5,974 nucleotides of DNA from Anaerolineae bacterium. GTDB taxonomy: Bacteria > Chloroflexota > Anaerolineae > B4-G1 > SLSP01. The stretch lies in the NCBI GenBank assembly GCA_016927095.1, contig JAFGNI010000610.1:1-5974 (forward strand). Reading direction: 5' to 3'. Every line of letters starts with the position of its first letter. The first letter of the stretch is position 1. Below are positions 5,081-5,974 of this stretch, piece by piece. Below the pieces are notes generated by a model that saw only the letters and a program-made list of their open reading frames with translations, did not search any database and was not told the origin of the DNA. The translations under genes were made by a program, and so were the position numbers.

Positions 5081-5974
5081 TCAGGATTCGCCAGTGGCAG
5101 CCCGACAGCTCGCATCCACCGCGCTCAGCAGCGCCGTGTAAGCATCTGCAAAGGACCTGACGCCCTCCTCCTCCAGCTCGCACGTGACGCTGCACATGGA
5201 GATCCCCAACGCCTCGATTCTCAGTAGTGTCTGCTCAGCCCCTTCGATATCCTCTTCCAGACTTCCAGGGCGCACCTCCCCGTGATCCAAGAACGCCTGC
5301 AACGTGTGCGGCGGCATCGTGTTGACCGTGTCCGGACCGATCAGTTCCTCAACGTAGACCACATCCCGATACGCCGGGTTCTTAGTGCTCGTCGAAGCCC
5401 ACAAAGGCCGCTGCACGCGTGCCCCGTGCGCCTTGAGTCCCTCGAATCGCGGCGAATAGAACACCCGCTTGTAGTCTGCATAGGCCATGCGGGCATTGAC
5501 AATCGCCGCTTTCCCCAGCAGGCTCTGTGCCTCTGCGGCGTGTGCCCCCCCGCGGTCCACACTCTGCATCAAGCGACCGTCCACCTTGCTGTCGACCCGT
5601 GACACGAAGAAGGACGCCACCGACGCGATCCGGTCAACCGGCAACCCCGCCGCCACCCGCTGTTCCAGGCCACAGAGATAAGCATCCATCACAGCTCGGT
5701 AGCGATCAAGAGCGAAGATTAACGTGACGTTGACGTTGATCCCCTCGGCGATCGTCGCCGTGATCGCCGGCAGGGCGGCCACCGTGGCAGGGATCTTAAT
5801 CATCAGATTGGGCCGGTCCACACGCTTCCAGAGATGCTTCGCCTCGGCGATCGTGCCTGCACGGTCGTAGGCCAGATACGGATCAACCTCGAGGCTGACG
5901 TACCCGTCCCCCGCGTCAGTCTCCTCGTAAAGCGGTCGAAACAGATCCGCCGCCGCCTGGATATCCTCGATGGC
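5081..5974 (-). CDS. tal: Transaldolase, mycobacterial-type long form, 5' end beyond the window
   Basis: Transaldolase moves a dihydroxyacetone unit between sedoheptulose-7-phosphate and glyceraldehyde-3-phosphate in the non-oxidative pentose phosphate pathway. The frame is open from the right edge to TGA at 5083-5081: 297 residues, with roughly 70-80 N-terminal residues missing if it has the ~370-residue length of this subfamily. Seen: [12 protein letters not shown] near the start, the Schiff-base lysine in NLMIKIPAT (codon at 5797-5795), [35 protein letters not shown] and the C-terminal [12 protein letters not shown]. All motifs that should fall in the visible part are intact. A GTG at 5821 is internal, not the start, because conserved sequence lies upstream. 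It leads the rpiA operon; rpiA is dead, while this gene shows no damage. Confidence 0.93.
   Translation of the reverse strand, partial: AIEDIQAAADLFRPLYEETDAGDGYVSLEVDPYLAYDRAGTIAEAKHLWKRVDRPNLMIKIPATVAALPAITATIAEGINVNVTLIFALDRYRAVMDAYLCGLEQRVAAGLPVDRIASVASFFVSRVDSKVDGRLMQSVDRGGAHAAEAQSLLGKAAIVNARMAYADYKRVFYSPRFEGLKAHGARVQRPLWASTSTKNPAYRDVVYVEELIGPDTVNTMPPHTLQAFLDHGEVRPGSLEEDIEGAEQTLLRIEALGISMCSVTCELEEEGVRSFADAYTALLSAVDASCRAATGES

Overview
The window is GC-rich bacterial DNA. Every host gene lies on the minus strand, so transcription runs from right to left: tal, rpiA, a P-type ATPase remnant, glgM/glgA, glgE. The corynebacterial-type glycogen synthase, the GlgE maltosyltransferase and the long mycobacterial-type transaldolase fit an actinobacterium-like or deep-branching soil/groundwater lineage such as Chloroflexota or Methylomirabilota (NC10). 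That placement is a guess; no marker in the window fixes it.

Layout, read in the direction of transcription. At the right edge (5974-5081) is transaldolase, cut by the window end. Eleven bases later comes rpiA (start 5069), which is wrecked. An 883-bp IS4-like element (4112-4994, 9-bp target duplication GACAAAGGT) sits between codons 25 and 26. Near 3755 the frame shifts by one base. The last part of the gene is degenerate and runs directly into the last ~160 codons of a calcium-type P-ATPase (3544-3056). Then comes an intergenic stretch made almost wholly of repeats (2867-3055), the glycogen synthase/maltose-1-phosphate synthase gene (2866-1619), a second repeat-filled gap (1467-1618), and glgE (1466 to the left edge, 3' end missing).

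How the genes work together: the two intact-looking left-hand genes match the GlgM-GlgE route to alpha-glucan. GlgM would make maltose-1-phosphate from ADP-glucose and glucose-1-phosphate, and GlgE would use it to extend a 1,4-glucan. The two right-hand genes belong to the non-oxidative pentose phosphate pathway. This looks like a central sugar-metabolism block whose middle is decaying.

The most unusual feature is the repeat content. An 18-bp semi-palindrome (CCGGTGATGTGTACCGGC and variants) occurs six times, at or just around the 5' ends of glgE, glgM and rpiA. A larger composite repeat with CCCTATC/CCCTTAT heptads fills both gaps around glgM. These repeats appear to have entered the coding regions: they supply the GlgM C-terminus and stop codon, abut the ATPase stop codon, and lie inside the GlgE N-terminus. 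No RNA gene, CRISPR array or convincing plus-strand host gene was seen.
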